From NCBI RefSeq assembly GCF_000416985.1, contig NZ_ATDL01000014.1, positions 248,001 to 312,000 of the forward strand: a DNA stretch of 64,000 nt. Direction: 5' to 3'. Shown here piece by piece: positions 44,474 through 53,538 of the stretch (within the stretch, counting starts at the first letter, position 1; each line of letters begins with the position of its first letter). A program made the position numbers and the translations under genes. The notes beneath the pieces are model-generated. The model saw only the letters and a program-made list of their open reading frames with translations. It made no database searches and was not told where the DNA came from. The DNA comes from Sphingobacterium paucimobilis HER1398 (lineage in GTDB: Bacteria; Bacteroidota; Bacteroidia; Sphingobacteriales; Sphingobacteriaceae).

Positions 44474-45328
44474 ATGACGAATTTATTGTTATGTGGATTG
44501 AATTCTTATCTCGGTCGTGCAGGATTAACTTATCTGACGGGTGAGGGCTATCGGGTTTTTGGTATTGTTCGGGATGTTGGCCTTCTGAAGAGGACGATGG
44601 TTGAAGATGTTAATGCGACACTGTTTTCAATTGATCTTATAAAGAGAAAGGAAGCCTTTGATAATTTTCATGTTGGAGATTTAGGTTTGTCTATATATTT
44701 TGCTCAGATTCCGAATCAAAAAGATCAACTCGGTGTACAGTATGAGTTATTGGCATTGCGTAATTTTATTTTTCTGTCGCAACGTAACGGATGTAATCGT
44801 ATTATTTATGTAGGACGGACCTATGATAAGTCCTATTTGGATGCGGTCGAATCTCTTTTTGTTGAATCGGAGGTAAGCTATACTATTCTTCTTAAAGATT
44901 TGGCTGTAGGGCCTGGGAGTTCTTTTGAGGGGCTGATGGACGAAGTCCTCCAGAACAAATCGATATATATATGCCAGCGTCTGGCGCGTATAAAATTTAA
45001 GCCTATTATATTGTCCGATCTTTTCGCTTTTATTAAAAAAGTAGATTGGCAGTCTACTTTTATCAACCAACGAATAGAGTTCGGCGGAGAAAGACTGATG
45101 AGTGTTAATGAATTAATACATTGGAATATCAAAAAATTTGGTAAGCATATCAAATACAATGTTTTTTCGTTGCCGAGTAGAACATTGTCTATATGGCTCA
45201 ATAAAATTTTGTACGGAATAGACGTCGAAGTGTATAATGACTATTTGTTAGGAATTATGGGGGCCCAGGAGACTGACAATTCGGTGTGGAGAGAGCAGGT
45301 TGATTTTACAGTTTCGCCTATTGAGTAG
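44474..45328 (+). CDS. Atypical SDR-like NAD(P)-binding protein
   Basis: 284 residues. The start LLLCGLNSYLGRAGLTYLTGEGYRVFGIVRD is a Rossmann first strand and glycine loop (GxxxxLGxxG). RIIYVGRTYDKSYLDAVESLF and LLKDLAVGPGSSFEGLMDEVL align with the YbjT/NmrA-like atypical SDR group, in which VGSGSASFE is common. The classical YxxxK catalytic pair is not clear, so it may sense dinucleotide rather than reduce a substrate. It stands between the photolyase-like gene (divergent) and ubiD. A -7 box TATTTTTG is at 44402-44409. Confidence 0.65.
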   Translation: MTNLLLCGLNSYLGRAGLTYLTGEGYRVFGIVRDVGLLKRTMVEDVNATLFSIDLIKRKEAFDNFHVGDLGLSIYFAQIPNQKDQLGVQYELLALRNFIFLSQRNGCNRIIYVGRTYDKSYLDAVESLFVESEVSYTILLKDLAVGPGSSFEGLMDEVLQNKSIYICQRLARIKFKPIILSDLFAFIKKVDWQSTFINQRIEFGGERLMSVNELIHWNIKKFGKHIKYNVFSLPSRTLSIWLNKILYGIDVEVYNDYLLGIMGAQETDNSVWREQVDFTVSPIE

Positions 45329-45402
45329 ATATTTGCTAGAACTTATAAGACTTTTTTTAGCTGAAATATTCTGCTATTTTTGTTGCTCACTTAAGCAAAG
45401 AT

Positions 45403-47241
45403 ATGGGATACTCTAGTTTGGCGGCTTGTATAGCTGATTTGGAACAGCATGGGCATTTGGTACGGATAAAAGAAGAAGTGGATCCTTACTTGGAGATGGC
45501 CGCTATTCATATGCGGGTGTTTGATGCAGAGGGGCCGGCATTGTTGTTTGAACGTATAAAAGGATCGGAGTTTCCGGCGGTATCCAATTTGTTCGGCACT
45601 ATGGACCGTTCTAAGTTTATGTTCCGTGATACGCTGCCTCATATAAAGAAACTGGTCGATGTAAAGATGGATCCCACTGCTGTCCTAAAAAATCCATTGC
45701 AGTATATTGGATCTTCTGCAGTAGCTCTTGGTGCACTGCCTTGGAAGAAAAAATCAAACGCACCTATTCTTTACGGTAAGACAAGTGTCAGTAAGCTTCC
45801 TCAGATTGTGAATTGGCCTATGGATGGGGGAGCTTTTGTAACGATGCCACAAGTGTACACGGAGGATGTTGAGCATCCGGGAGTTATGAAAGCCAATCTG
45901 GGTATGTATCGCATTCAGCTATCCGGCAATGACTATATTCAGGATCAGGAAATAGGACTTCATTATCAACTGCATCGTGGCATTGGAGTGCATCAACAAA
46001 AAGCAAACGCTCTTGGCCGTCCTCTTAAGGTCAGTATATTCGTTGGAGGGCCACCCTCACATCCCTTGTCCGCAGTGATGCCCTTACCAGAAGGACTGTC
46101 CGAGATGATTTTTGCAGGCGCCCTGGGTAATCGCCGATTCCGTTATTTCTATGATCACGAAGGTTTCTGTATTTCTGCTGATGCCGATTTTGTTATTACA
46201 GGTACCGTATATCCCAATGAAAATAAGCCTGAGGGTCCCTTTGGCGATCATATCGGATATTATAGTTTGACACATCCATTCCCGTTAATGCGGGTGCATA
46301 ATGTCTACCATAAAAAAGACCCCATCTGGTCCTTTACTGTAGTAGGACGCCCCCCTCAGGAGGATACAAGTTTTGGTGCTTTGATCCATGAAATAACAGG
46401 AAGCGCTATTCCAAAAGAAATAGCAGGATTGAAAGCTGTGCACGCCGTAGATCCGGCAGGTGTACACCCGCTACTGTTTGCTATTGGACGAGAAAGTTAT
46501 ACACCCTATCAGGAAGTGGATCGGCCACAAGAGATATTGACTATTGCTAATCAGATTTTAGGCAAAAATCAATTAAGTCTTGCTAAATATTTGTTTATAA
46601 CAGCTGATCAGGATAATCCTCAATTGGATATCCATGATATTCCTGCCTATTTTAGTCATGTGCTCGAGCGTATAGATTTAACGCGCGATCTGCACTTTCA
46701 TACCAACACCACAATAGATACACTGGATTATTCCGGAGATGGTCTGAATGCCGGATCTAAGGTGGTTTTTGCCGCAGCAGGTGCCAAGAAGCGTACCTTG
46801 TTGACAGAGGTGCCGGGCAATATGAGTCTACCAAGGCCATTTAGTAATGCTAAGTTGGCGCTACCGGGGATACTCGTTTTGGATGGAGCAGCATTTACTT
46901 CTTATGAAGAGGAGCAACGCATTTTGGAGGCTTGGTGCGAGGCGGCGAAAGAGATTGATTTTGGAGGGATTGCTATGTTGGTTTTGGTCGATGATGCGGG
47001 ATTTGCAGCAGAGAGTGTCAATAATTTTGTGTGGATTACGTTTACCAAGTCCAATCCAGCTTTTGATATCTACGGTATCCAATCCTTTACGAGGTATAAG
47101 CATTGGGGCAGCGAAGGACCTGTTATTATAGATGCACGCCGTAAGCCGCATCATGCACCTGATTTGATTAAGGACGAGACTGTGGAACGCCATATCGATC
47201 GATTGGGTGTTAAAGGCGGATCGTTGCACGGTATTATTTAG
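45403..47241 (+). CDS. UbiD-family decarboxylase
   Basis: 612 residues, at the long end for UbiD. Motifs: MYRIQLSGNDYIQDQEIGLHYQLHRG, KVSIFVGGPPSHPLSAVMPLPEGLSEMIFAGAL, and NKPEGPFGDHIGYYSL, where the prenyl-FMN and metal-binding Glu and acidic residues lie. The enzyme needs prenylated FMN made by UbiX, which is not nearby. Whether it decarboxylates a quinone precursor or another aromatic acid cannot be told. A -7 box TATTTTTG (45375-45382) lies 20 nt before the ATG. Confidence 0.9.
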   Translation: MGYSSLAACIADLEQHGHLVRIKEEVDPYLEMAAIHMRVFDAEGPALLFERIKGSEFPAVSNLFGTMDRSKFMFRDTLPHIKKLVDVKMDPTAVLKNPLQYIGSSAVALGALPWKKKSNAPILYGKTSVSKLPQIVNWPMDGGAFVTMPQVYTEDVEHPGVMKANLGMYRIQLSGNDYIQDQEIGLHYQLHRGIGVHQQKANALGRPLKVSIFVGGPPSHPLSAVMPLPEGLSEMIFAGALGNRRFRYFYDHEGFCISADADFVITGTVYPNENKPEGPFGDHIGYYSLTHPFPLMRVHNVYHKKDPIWSFTVVGRPPQEDTSFGALIHEITGSAIPKEIAGLKAVHAVDPAGVHPLLFAIGRESYTPYQEVDRPQEILTIANQILGKNQLSLAKYLFITADQDNPQLDIHDIPAYFSHVLERIDLTRDLHFHTNTTIDTLDYSGDGLNAGSKVVFAAAGAKKRTLLTEVPGNMSLPRPFSNAKLALPGILVLDGAAFTSYEEEQRILEAWCEAAKEIDFGGIAMLVLVDDAGFAAESVNNFVWITFTKSNPAFDIYGIQSFTRYKHWGSEGPVIIDARRKPHHAPDLIKDETVERHIDRLGVKGGSLHGII

Positions 47242-47278
47242 GATGTGTTAAAAATCTTAAAAAAATAGGATAAGCCGA

Positions 47279-47581
47279 ATGTATTCCTTTATATTGGAGT
47301 TGCAAATCCAAATTATGAAGGTATACTGGTTCTACTATAAGCAAATTCTACCGGTTAATGTAGCATTAACTACAGCGTTTAGTATGATGTCGATAGATCT
47401 TTTCTATTGGGTTTTCGTTTCTTTCGGCTTTTTCCTCAGCGTATGGTTGTATTCTTTCTTTTATAAAAAAGCAAGGTATATCTATTGTAATCTAGGATAC
47501 TCACAACTCCGCTTGGTTTTCGGTTCATTTCTGATAAACACTGCCGTCGGTGCAGTTTTTTTACCCCTGCTGTGGATATGA
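47279..47581 (+). CDS. Small membrane protein coupled to an ABC ATPase
   Basis: 100 residues, or 88 if it starts at ATG 47315. Two or three hydrophobic helices (about 38-62 and 78-99) make up most of it: SIDLFYWVFVSFGFFLSVWLY and LVFGSFLINTAVGAVFLPLLWI. No family was recognised. Its stop TGA (47579-47581) overlaps the ATG of the ABC ATPase gene as ATGA, a pattern of translational coupling, so the two proteins probably work together. It may be the membrane partner of that ATPase, though it is far smaller than usual permeases. Confidence 0.6.
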   Translation: MYSFILELQIQIMKVYWFYYKQILPVNVALTTAFSMMSIDLFYWVFVSFGFFLSVWLYSFFYKKARYIYCNLGYSQLRLVFGSFLINTAVGAVFLPLLWI

Positions 47582-48249
47582 AGGAGTTGTATGCCGATTC
47601 TATAGCATTTAGCTATAGAAATCAATATAGCCTATTGTCTGGCGTTTTTATCAATTGTAAGCCGGGGGAGGTTGTAGCCCTACTGGGGCGTAATGGTTGT
47701 GGTAAATCGACACTTCTGAAAATTTTATTTGGTATCCAGAAACCTAAGAATGGTTTGATCAGGCTTGACGGAAAGCGTATTCGTTATCCTTATCTTTCCA
47801 AGGAAGTATGTTATCTACCACAGCACCGTTTTCTCCCTACCAGTAAAACTGTTGTACAGATGATTTCTTTTATGTTGAAGGATGGGAATGAAAAAGAACA
47901 GATAATGTCAGATCCAATCCTGCAAAAAGTTCTTTCTCAGAAAATAGCCGATTTGTCCGTAGGAGAACAGCGCTATTTGGAATTGTTGCTTTTATTGGGA
48001 CAAAAGGCCACCTACTACCTGTTGGACGAACCTTTTTCTGGTGTAGCGCCTTATTTGAAAGAACGTATACAACAACTTATCCTACGTTACAGTCATGCTA
48101 AAGGTTTTGTTATTTCAGACCACCATTATAATTCGGTCTTGGATATCAGCAATAGGATCCTGCTGTTGCAAAATGGTGGGTGTAGGCAGATCGAGAATAA
48201 GAGGGATTTAGAAAGTTTCTACGTACCCGAAGGAACTTTTGATGATTAA
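47578..48249 (+). CDS. ABC transporter-type ATPase, partner permease not recognised
   Basis: 223 residues from ATG 47578, which overlaps the previous stop; a GTG at 47572 would add two. The ATPase is complete: Walker A LLGRNGCGKSTLLK, Q-loop near CYLPQHRF, signature DLSVGEQRYLELLL (Val at the third position in place of Gly), Walker B TYYLLDEPFSG and H-loop VISDHHYNSV. No standard permease, binding protein or outer-membrane gene adjoins it. The likely partner is the 100-residue membrane protein just upstream. The substrate and direction of transport are unknown. Confidence 0.85.
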   Translation: MKELYADSIAFSYRNQYSLLSGVFINCKPGEVVALLGRNGCGKSTLLKILFGIQKPKNGLIRLDGKRIRYPYLSKEVCYLPQHRFLPTSKTVVQMISFMLKDGNEKEQIMSDPILQKVLSQKIADLSVGEQRYLELLLLLGQKATYYLLDEPFSGVAPYLKERIQQLILRYSHAKGFVISDHHYNSVLDISNRILLLQNGGCRQIENKRDLESFYVPEGTFDD

Positions 48250-48271
48250 AAAATAGGTGCTGAGCGTTTTG

Positions 48272-48290
48272 TTTAGTAAGTTTGTGTATC
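48272..48290 (+). promoter_or_regulatory. Candidate -7 region of pyrC promoter
   Basis: TAAGTTTG (48277-48284) lies 30 nt before ATG 48315. The context TTTAGTAAGTTTGTGTATCA is nearly the same as before pdxH (60518-60536). No clear -33 TTTG was found at the right distance. Confidence 0.4.
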
Positions 48291-48314
48291 ATTTTAATCT
48301 ACTCAAATCAAGAT

Positions 48315-49649
48315 ATGTCATCTCTTTTAATAAAAAACGCACAAGTTGTAAACGAAGGAAAAATAGAAGCACTGGATCTATTTATAAAAAATGGACGCAT
48401 TGAAAAAATAGGTAAACAGTTGGATTTACAGGCCGATAAGGAAATCAATGCAGAAGGCCTTCACCTTCTACCCGGGTTGATAGATGATCAGGTCCATTTC
48501 CGCGAGCCTGGGTTGACCTACAAGGCTGATATTTTTACAGAGAGTAGAGCTGCGGTCGCAGGCGGTACGACATCGTTTATGGAGATGCCCAATACCATTC
48601 CTAATGTGTTGACACAACGTTTATTGCAGGATAAATATGATATCGGACAAGATAGTTCGCTGGCCAATTATTCTTTCTTTATGGGAGCTGGCAATGACAA
48701 TCTGGAAGAGGTGTTGAAAACAAATCCTCGGGATGTGTGCGGAATTAAAATATTTATGGGCTCTTCTACCGGTAATATGCTAGTGGACAATGAGCAAGCC
48801 CTGGATCAGATATTTAAAAATGCGCCTACACTCATCGCTACACATTGTGAAGACGAGGCGACGGTTAAAGCTAATCTGGCGCATTATAAAGAATTGTACG
48901 GTGAAGAAGTTACTATAGACATGCATCCGCTCATCCGTTCCGAAGAAGCCTGCTTTCTATCCTCCTCTAAAGCGGTGAACTTAGCGAAGAAAAATAATAC
49001 ACGTTTACATATACTGCATATCTCGACAGGTAAAGAGACAGCACTGTTTGAGAATAATGTACCTTTAGAACAGAAGAGGATTACGGCGGAAGCCTGTATA
49101 CATCACCTTTGGTTTTCAGATGCCGACTATCAGCAGAAAGGTAATTACATCAAATGGAATCCTGCTGTAAAGACGGCGCAAGATAGAGATCAGATTCTTG
49201 CTGCGGTGTTGGATGGACACATCGATGTGATCGCGACAGATCATGCACCCCATACTATGGAAGAAAAAGAGCAGACATATTTACAGGCTCCTTCTGGAGG
49301 GCCGTTAGTACAGCATGCTCTACAAGCATTGTTGGATATGGTGCAACAAGGTAAAATGACCTTAGCGCAATTGGTTCAAAAAACCGCTCACAATACTGCC
49401 ATTTGTTTTGAAATCGAACAACGAGGATATATTCGTGAAGGCTATTGGGCCGATTTGGTTTTGGTAGATCTAAATAAACCTTATCAGGTCAATAAGAGCA
49501 ATATTCTTTCCAAATGTGGTTGGTCTCCTTTTGAAGGGCATACCTTTTCATCAACGATTGTACACACCATCGTATCCGGAAACCTTGCTTTTTCAGAGGG
49601 TAAGATTATAGAGGTCGGCTCCGGACATCGGTTGTTGTTTAACAGGTAA
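48315..49649 (+). CDS. pyrC: Dihydroorotase
   Basis: 444 residues from ATG 48315 (MSSLLIKNAQVVNEGKIEALDL), the family's normal start; the longer frame from 48282 adds 11 unrelated residues. Amidohydrolase motifs: LLPGLIDDQVHFREPGLTYKAD (HxR metal and substrate site), GGTTSFMEMPNTIPN, IATHCEDE (metal His), LHILHISTGKE and VIATDHAPHTMEEKE (metal Asp). It cyclises N-carbamoyl-aspartate to dihydroorotate in pyrimidine synthesis. Members of this type (about 440 residues) resemble PyrC/AllB class I enzymes. The following gap is an 8-bp periodic repeat. Confidence 0.94.
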   Translation: MSSLLIKNAQVVNEGKIEALDLFIKNGRIEKIGKQLDLQADKEINAEGLHLLPGLIDDQVHFREPGLTYKADIFTESRAAVAGGTTSFMEMPNTIPNVLTQRLLQDKYDIGQDSSLANYSFFMGAGNDNLEEVLKTNPRDVCGIKIFMGSSTGNMLVDNEQALDQIFKNAPTLIATHCEDEATVKANLAHYKELYGEEVTIDMHPLIRSEEACFLSSSKAVNLAKKNNTRLHILHISTGKETALFENNVPLEQKRITAEACIHHLWFSDADYQQKGNYIKWNPAVKTAQDRDQILAAVLDGHIDVIATDHAPHTMEEKEQTYLQAPSGGPLVQHALQALLDMVQQGKMTLAQLVQKTAHNTAICFEIEQRGYIREGYWADLVLVDLNKPYQVNKSNILSKCGWSPFEGHTFSSTIVHTIVSGNLAFSEGKIIEVGSGHRLLFNR

Positions 49650-49654
49650 AGTAA

Positions 49655-49767
49655 GTTATAAGGTTATAAAGGGATGTAGTTAACAAGTGATGTGGTTAGC
49701 GTGATTGTAAGTCCACCTTATAACAGAATAACACGTTCACTCGATAACAAGATAACACGATAACAGA
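49655..49767 (+). repeat. Degenerate 8-bp tandem array between pyrC and the LD-carboxypeptidase gene
   Basis: From 49655 to 49766 the sequence divides into 14 octamers in one register: GTTATAAG, GTTATAAA, GGGATGTA, GTTAACAA, GTGATGTG, GTTAGCGT, GATTGTAA, GTCCACCT, TATAACAG, AATAACAC, GTTCACTC, GATAACAA, GATAACAC, GATAACAG. G is first in 12 of 14 units, and ATAACA recurs with exact 8-nt phase near the end. The last unit stops one base before ATG 49768. The array fills the gap and shows decay in its middle units. Confidence 0.7.
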
Positions 49768-50814
49768 ATGAACAAAAGAGATTTTTTAAAAGCGTTAGGC
49801 ATTGGTGCAGGTGCAGTATCACTTTCAACAATTGCTCGTGCTGGAGACTATATAGCTACAGCCGGGAAGCTGTTAAAAGGATCTGTGCTAAAGGCAGGAG
49901 ATACGATTGGGCTTATCGCTCCTGCGGGAGCAGTAGAAGACGAAGAGTCTATCACCATGGCCAAGGAGGTGTTCTCTTATTTTGGTTTTTCCGTGAAAGA
50001 AGGTAAAAACCTCCGCGCCCGTTATGGAAACCTAGCGGGTACCGATCAACAGCGATTGGAAGATCTGCATGGTATGTTTGCAGACAAGTCCGTAAAGGCG
50101 ATTGTTTGTATTCGTGGCGGAAATGGTGCCTCACGTCTATTGCAGCATATCGACTATGACCTGGTCGCCAATAACCCTAAAATACTATTGGGTTACAGCG
50201 ATGTTACGGCTTTGCTATTAGCGTTTTATGCTAAAGTAGGCCTTGTTTCTTTTCATGGTGTCGTAGGGATTAGCACCTGGAGCAATTATGTTGCTAAGCT
50301 GTTTAAAGATCAGTTTTTCGACAATAAGCTAGCCTCGTTTGAAAATCCAAAAAAGTCGGACAGCCAGATTATTCAATATAAAGATCGAATTCAGACCATC
50401 ACTCCAGGTGTTGTCGAAGGAACTATTTTGGGAGGAAATCTCACCCTGTTAGCAGGGCTCTGCGGCAGCCCTTATTTACCAGATTTTCGTGATACGATAT
50501 TGTTTATAGAAGAGATTGACGAGAAATCAGATCGTTTAGATCGTATGTTTTGCCAACTGATGAATACGGGAATCTTATCGCAAATTAAGGGTTTTATATT
50601 TGGTAAATGCACGAATTGCGGGCCATCCGGTGGTTATGGAGCGCTGACCGTGGAGCAGATGCTCAACGATTATATCAAGCCGCTAGGTATTCCGGCATAT
50701 TCTGGCGCGATGATTGGTCATATCTCCGATCAGTTTCTCATGCCCGTTGGTGTGAGAGCGCGTATGGATGCAACTTTAGGGAAGATCGAGTACCTGGAGA
50801 GATCATTGATATGA
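49768..50814 (+). CDS. LD-carboxypeptidase (peptidase S66), Tat-like leader
   Basis: 348 residues. The start MNKRDFLKALGIGAGAVSLSTIARA resembles a Tat signal but has KR in place of RR. S66 features: GDTIGLIAPAG, IVCIRGGNGASRLLQHID, LLGYSDVTALL with the nucleophile Ser, LFIEEIDEKSDRLDRM with the catalytic Glu, and MIGHISDQFLMPVGV with the His. The enzyme removes the terminal D-Ala from tetrapeptides in peptidoglycan recycling, here exported. The start directly abuts an octamer repeat array that could affect its expression. Confidence 0.9.
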   Translation: MNKRDFLKALGIGAGAVSLSTIARAGDYIATAGKLLKGSVLKAGDTIGLIAPAGAVEDEESITMAKEVFSYFGFSVKEGKNLRARYGNLAGTDQQRLEDLHGMFADKSVKAIVCIRGGNGASRLLQHIDYDLVANNPKILLGYSDVTALLLAFYAKVGLVSFHGVVGISTWSNYVAKLFKDQFFDNKLASFENPKKSDSQIIQYKDRIQTITPGVVEGTILGGNLTLLAGLCGSPYLPDFRDTILFIEEIDEKSDRLDRMFCQLMNTGILSQIKGFIFGKCTNCGPSGGYGALTVEQMLNDYIKPLGIPAYSGAMIGHISDQFLMPVGVRARMDATLGKIEYLERSLI

Positions 50815-50867
50815 TACAAGCGACTCCGATCGATCCCTAATTATAGAGGCTAAATAAGGAAATTTAC

Positions 50868-52370
50868 ATGAAATTCTTTGCGATACTTTTAATTCTTGGA
50901 GCAATCACTACCTGTGATAGGCAAAAAACGCCTGTAACAGAACATTCTTCAGCTATGAATTTAGATACAACAACTTTTAACAACATCTACAATACCTATA
51001 AAGAGCAAACACTTCAACATCGTAGATTCAAACATACCGATGTAGATTTTTTAGTTCAGCAACATAAAGAAAAACAAATACTGGAAGTCGAGCCGATCGG
51101 TACGTCATTTGAAGGAAGGTCTATTTATGAGCTCAGGTATGGGGCAGGTGATAAGGTGGTCATGCTGTGGTCGCAAATGCATGGAGATGAACCTACGGCA
51201 ACCATGGCTCTGTTTGATCTCTTCAATTTTCTAGAAGGCAAGGAGGATGGGAATGATGCCGTTCGCGAATTGCTCAAAGCGAAATTAAGTTTACACTTTA
51301 TCCCGATGCTAAACCCGGATGGGGCCGAACGCTATACCAGGCGTACCGCGCAGAGTATAGACATGAACAGAGATGCACGAGCTGGTCAGACGGTGGAAGG
51401 TGCATTGTTGAAACAGCGGGCGAACGTATTAAAGCCGAGATACGGCTTTAACCTGCATGATCAGAATATTTATTACAATGTGCCAGAAACAAGTAATCCT
51501 GTACAGATTTCGCTATTGGCGCCAGCTTACAATTACGAGCGTGAGATCAATGAAGTACGGGGCGATGCGATGAAGATAATTGTCGGCATGAATGAGTTGC
51601 TGCAGCAGTATATTCCGCATGCTGTTGCTAAATATGATGATGCTCATACACCTCGTGGATTTGGAGACAACTTTCAGTCCTGGGGAGCGAGTACCATCCT
51701 AATCGAGTCCGGAGGACGTAAAGGAGACCCAGAGAAACAAGAAATAAGGAAACTTAATTTTATTATCATTCTCAATGCCTTGATACAGATTGCGGAAGGT
51801 TCTTATGATCGATATCCGATTGGTGACTACGAGAAGATACCATTTAACGCTTCACAGCTTCATGACGTAGTAATCCGCAACCTGGAGATTAAGACAGATT
51901 CTACAAGTTACCGTACCGATATAGGAATACGTCGAGGGGAGACCACGGTAAACCGAGACTATTTTGTTCGAGGACGTATAGAAGATATTGGAGATCTATT
52001 GGAATCCTTTGGTTACGATGAGGTCGATGCACAAGGCTTACAGTTTATACCAGCTAAAGTGTCAACTGTAGTTCTGGACAGTGCTTCTGTACTTTCACAG
52101 ACAGATGCTTTTGGCCTATTGAAAAGAGGAATCATGGCCGTACCGGTTAAAACCATCGGAAGTACCAAGGCAAGCAGTTTGCACAATTACCCTGTTCACT
52201 TTTTCACGCAGAAGCAGTTCTTTCCAACGACAAGTTTAGATCTTGGTGGCACCACTAATTTTTACATTGGCGATCAAAAAGGCGGCCTCCGCTATGCTGT
52301 TTTCAATGGCTACCTCATCGATTTATCGAAGGATATAAAAGGACAGCTGTTTAAAAGCAGGATCCACTAA
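50868..52370 (+). CDS. M14-family zinc carboxypeptidase, secreted
   Basis: 500 residues. The N-terminal ILLILGAITTC looks like a lipoprotein signal, though Thr before Cys is unusual. Zinc site: WSQMHGDEPTATMALFDLF (HxxE), then LNPDGAERYTRRTAQSIDMNRD and YGFNLHDQNIYY with the third His. ILIESGG near 280 carries the likely catalytic Glu. The C-terminal 150 residues are beta-rich and of unknown role. The target may be cell-wall or dietary peptides. It follows the LD-carboxypeptidase by 53 nt on the same strand. Confidence 0.85.
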   Translation: MKFFAILLILGAITTCDRQKTPVTEHSSAMNLDTTTFNNIYNTYKEQTLQHRRFKHTDVDFLVQQHKEKQILEVEPIGTSFEGRSIYELRYGAGDKVVMLWSQMHGDEPTATMALFDLFNFLEGKEDGNDAVRELLKAKLSLHFIPMLNPDGAERYTRRTAQSIDMNRDARAGQTVEGALLKQRANVLKPRYGFNLHDQNIYYNVPETSNPVQISLLAPAYNYEREINEVRGDAMKIIVGMNELLQQYIPHAVAKYDDAHTPRGFGDNFQSWGASTILIESGGRKGDPEKQEIRKLNFIIILNALIQIAEGSYDRYPIGDYEKIPFNASQLHDVVIRNLEIKTDSTSYRTDIGIRRGETTVNRDYFVRGRIEDIGDLLESFGYDEVDAQGLQFIPAKVSTVVLDSASVLSQTDAFGLLKRGIMAVPVKTIGSTKASSLHNYPVHFFTQKQFFPTTSLDLGGTTNFYIGDQKGGLRYAVFNGYLIDLSKDIKGQLFKSRIH

Positions 52371-52382
52371 GGTAACGTATTT

Positions 52383-53537
52383 ATGGATCATAATCCTTTT
52401 ATTGTTATAGGAGCGGGCCCTGCCGGTCTAATGGCGGCACAGTATTTGGCGATTCGGGGTCATAAAGTACATGTGTACGAACAAAATAAGGCGGCGGCAA
52501 GAAAATTTCTGGTAGCAGGAGATGGTGGTTTCAATCTTACCCATAGTGAACCTATTGATCATTTTGTTGAAAAATATGATGCGCAGCAAATCAAGGAAAT
52601 AGTTCGGTCGTTTGATAATCAATCGACTAGAGATTGGCTGTCAACCATAGGTATCCCCACCTATATAGGCAGCTCGGGAAAGGTTTTTCCCGAAAGGCAG
52701 GTCAAACCCATTCACGTACTACAAGCTTGGCTGCAATATCTCCAAAAATTAGGAGTCATTTTTTTCTATCAACACCAGTTCGTCGATTTTGACAAAGATT
52801 ATGTGTATCTAAATCATAAAGACGAACAGTTACGTCGACCTTATCAAAAATTAATACTTGGATTGGGAGGCGGTTCTTGGGCAAAAACAGGTTCCGATGC
52901 ATCTTGGGTTGGGATATTGGAAGATAGAGGTATACAAATAAGACCCTTGCAATCGGCAAATTCTGGATACAATACCTTGGACGATTGGTCTGCTCTCGAG
53001 GGACAGGTCTTAAAAAATATTGCTGTTCGTTATGGAGAGGAAGTACGCTTGGGTGAGATCGTATTTACCCAATACGGTATAGAGGGGAGTCCGCTTTATT
53101 ATATGAATCGATTTACAAGGAAAGATGTGTTTCCTATTGATCTGTACCTGGACCTTAAGCCCAACTTAACGGAAAATACCATTAGCGATAAGTTACGTGT
53201 TGGAGGAAGTGTAACCCACTTATTAAAAGAAAAGCTAAATCTTTCCAAAACGGCGATCTACCTGTTAAAGAGTGCTGAAAAGACCATTTTTATGAACCCA
53301 GTTGCATTAGCAAGATTGATTAAATGTTTTCCTATACGTGTTGTAGGATTACGACCTATGGATGAAGTCATCTCGACAGCCGGAGGAGTTTCCTTTGACG
53401 AGCTGGGTGAAAACTTGGCATTGCACAAATACCCCAATGTTCATTGCGTAGGTGAGATGCTGGATTGGGAGGCTCCTACAGGAGGATATTTATTGCAAGC
53501 CTGTTTCAGTACAGGTGCTTGGGTAGGCAGAGCTTAA
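52383..53537 (+). CDS. TIGR03862-like flavoprotein (HI0933/BaiN-type)
   Basis: 384 residues with an FAD-binding Rossmann start FIVIGAGPAGLMAAQYLAIRGHKVHVYEQ, GDGGFNLTHSEP, ILGLGGGSWAKTGSDASWVGIL, and the C-terminal VISTAGGVSFDEL then LDWEAPTGGYLLQACFSTG. These match the HI0933 family; size and the SGKVFPERQVKPIHVLQAW segment fit the TIGR03862 subgroup. The substrate is unknown. It starts 12 nt after the M14 gene, and its stop is one base from that of the convergent MFS gene. Confidence 0.87.
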   Translation: MDHNPFIVIGAGPAGLMAAQYLAIRGHKVHVYEQNKAAARKFLVAGDGGFNLTHSEPIDHFVEKYDAQQIKEIVRSFDNQSTRDWLSTIGIPTYIGSSGKVFPERQVKPIHVLQAWLQYLQKLGVIFFYQHQFVDFDKDYVYLNHKDEQLRRPYQKLILGLGGGSWAKTGSDASWVGILEDRGIQIRPLQSANSGYNTLDDWSALEGQVLKNIAVRYGEEVRLGEIVFTQYGIEGSPLYYMNRFTRKDVFPIDLYLDLKPNLTENTISDKLRVGGSVTHLLKEKLNLSKTAIYLLKSAEKTIFMNPVALARLIKCFPIRVVGLRPMDEVISTAGGVSFDELGENLALHKYPNVHCVGEMLDWEAPTGGYLLQACFSTGAWVGRA

Positions 53538-53538
53538 G

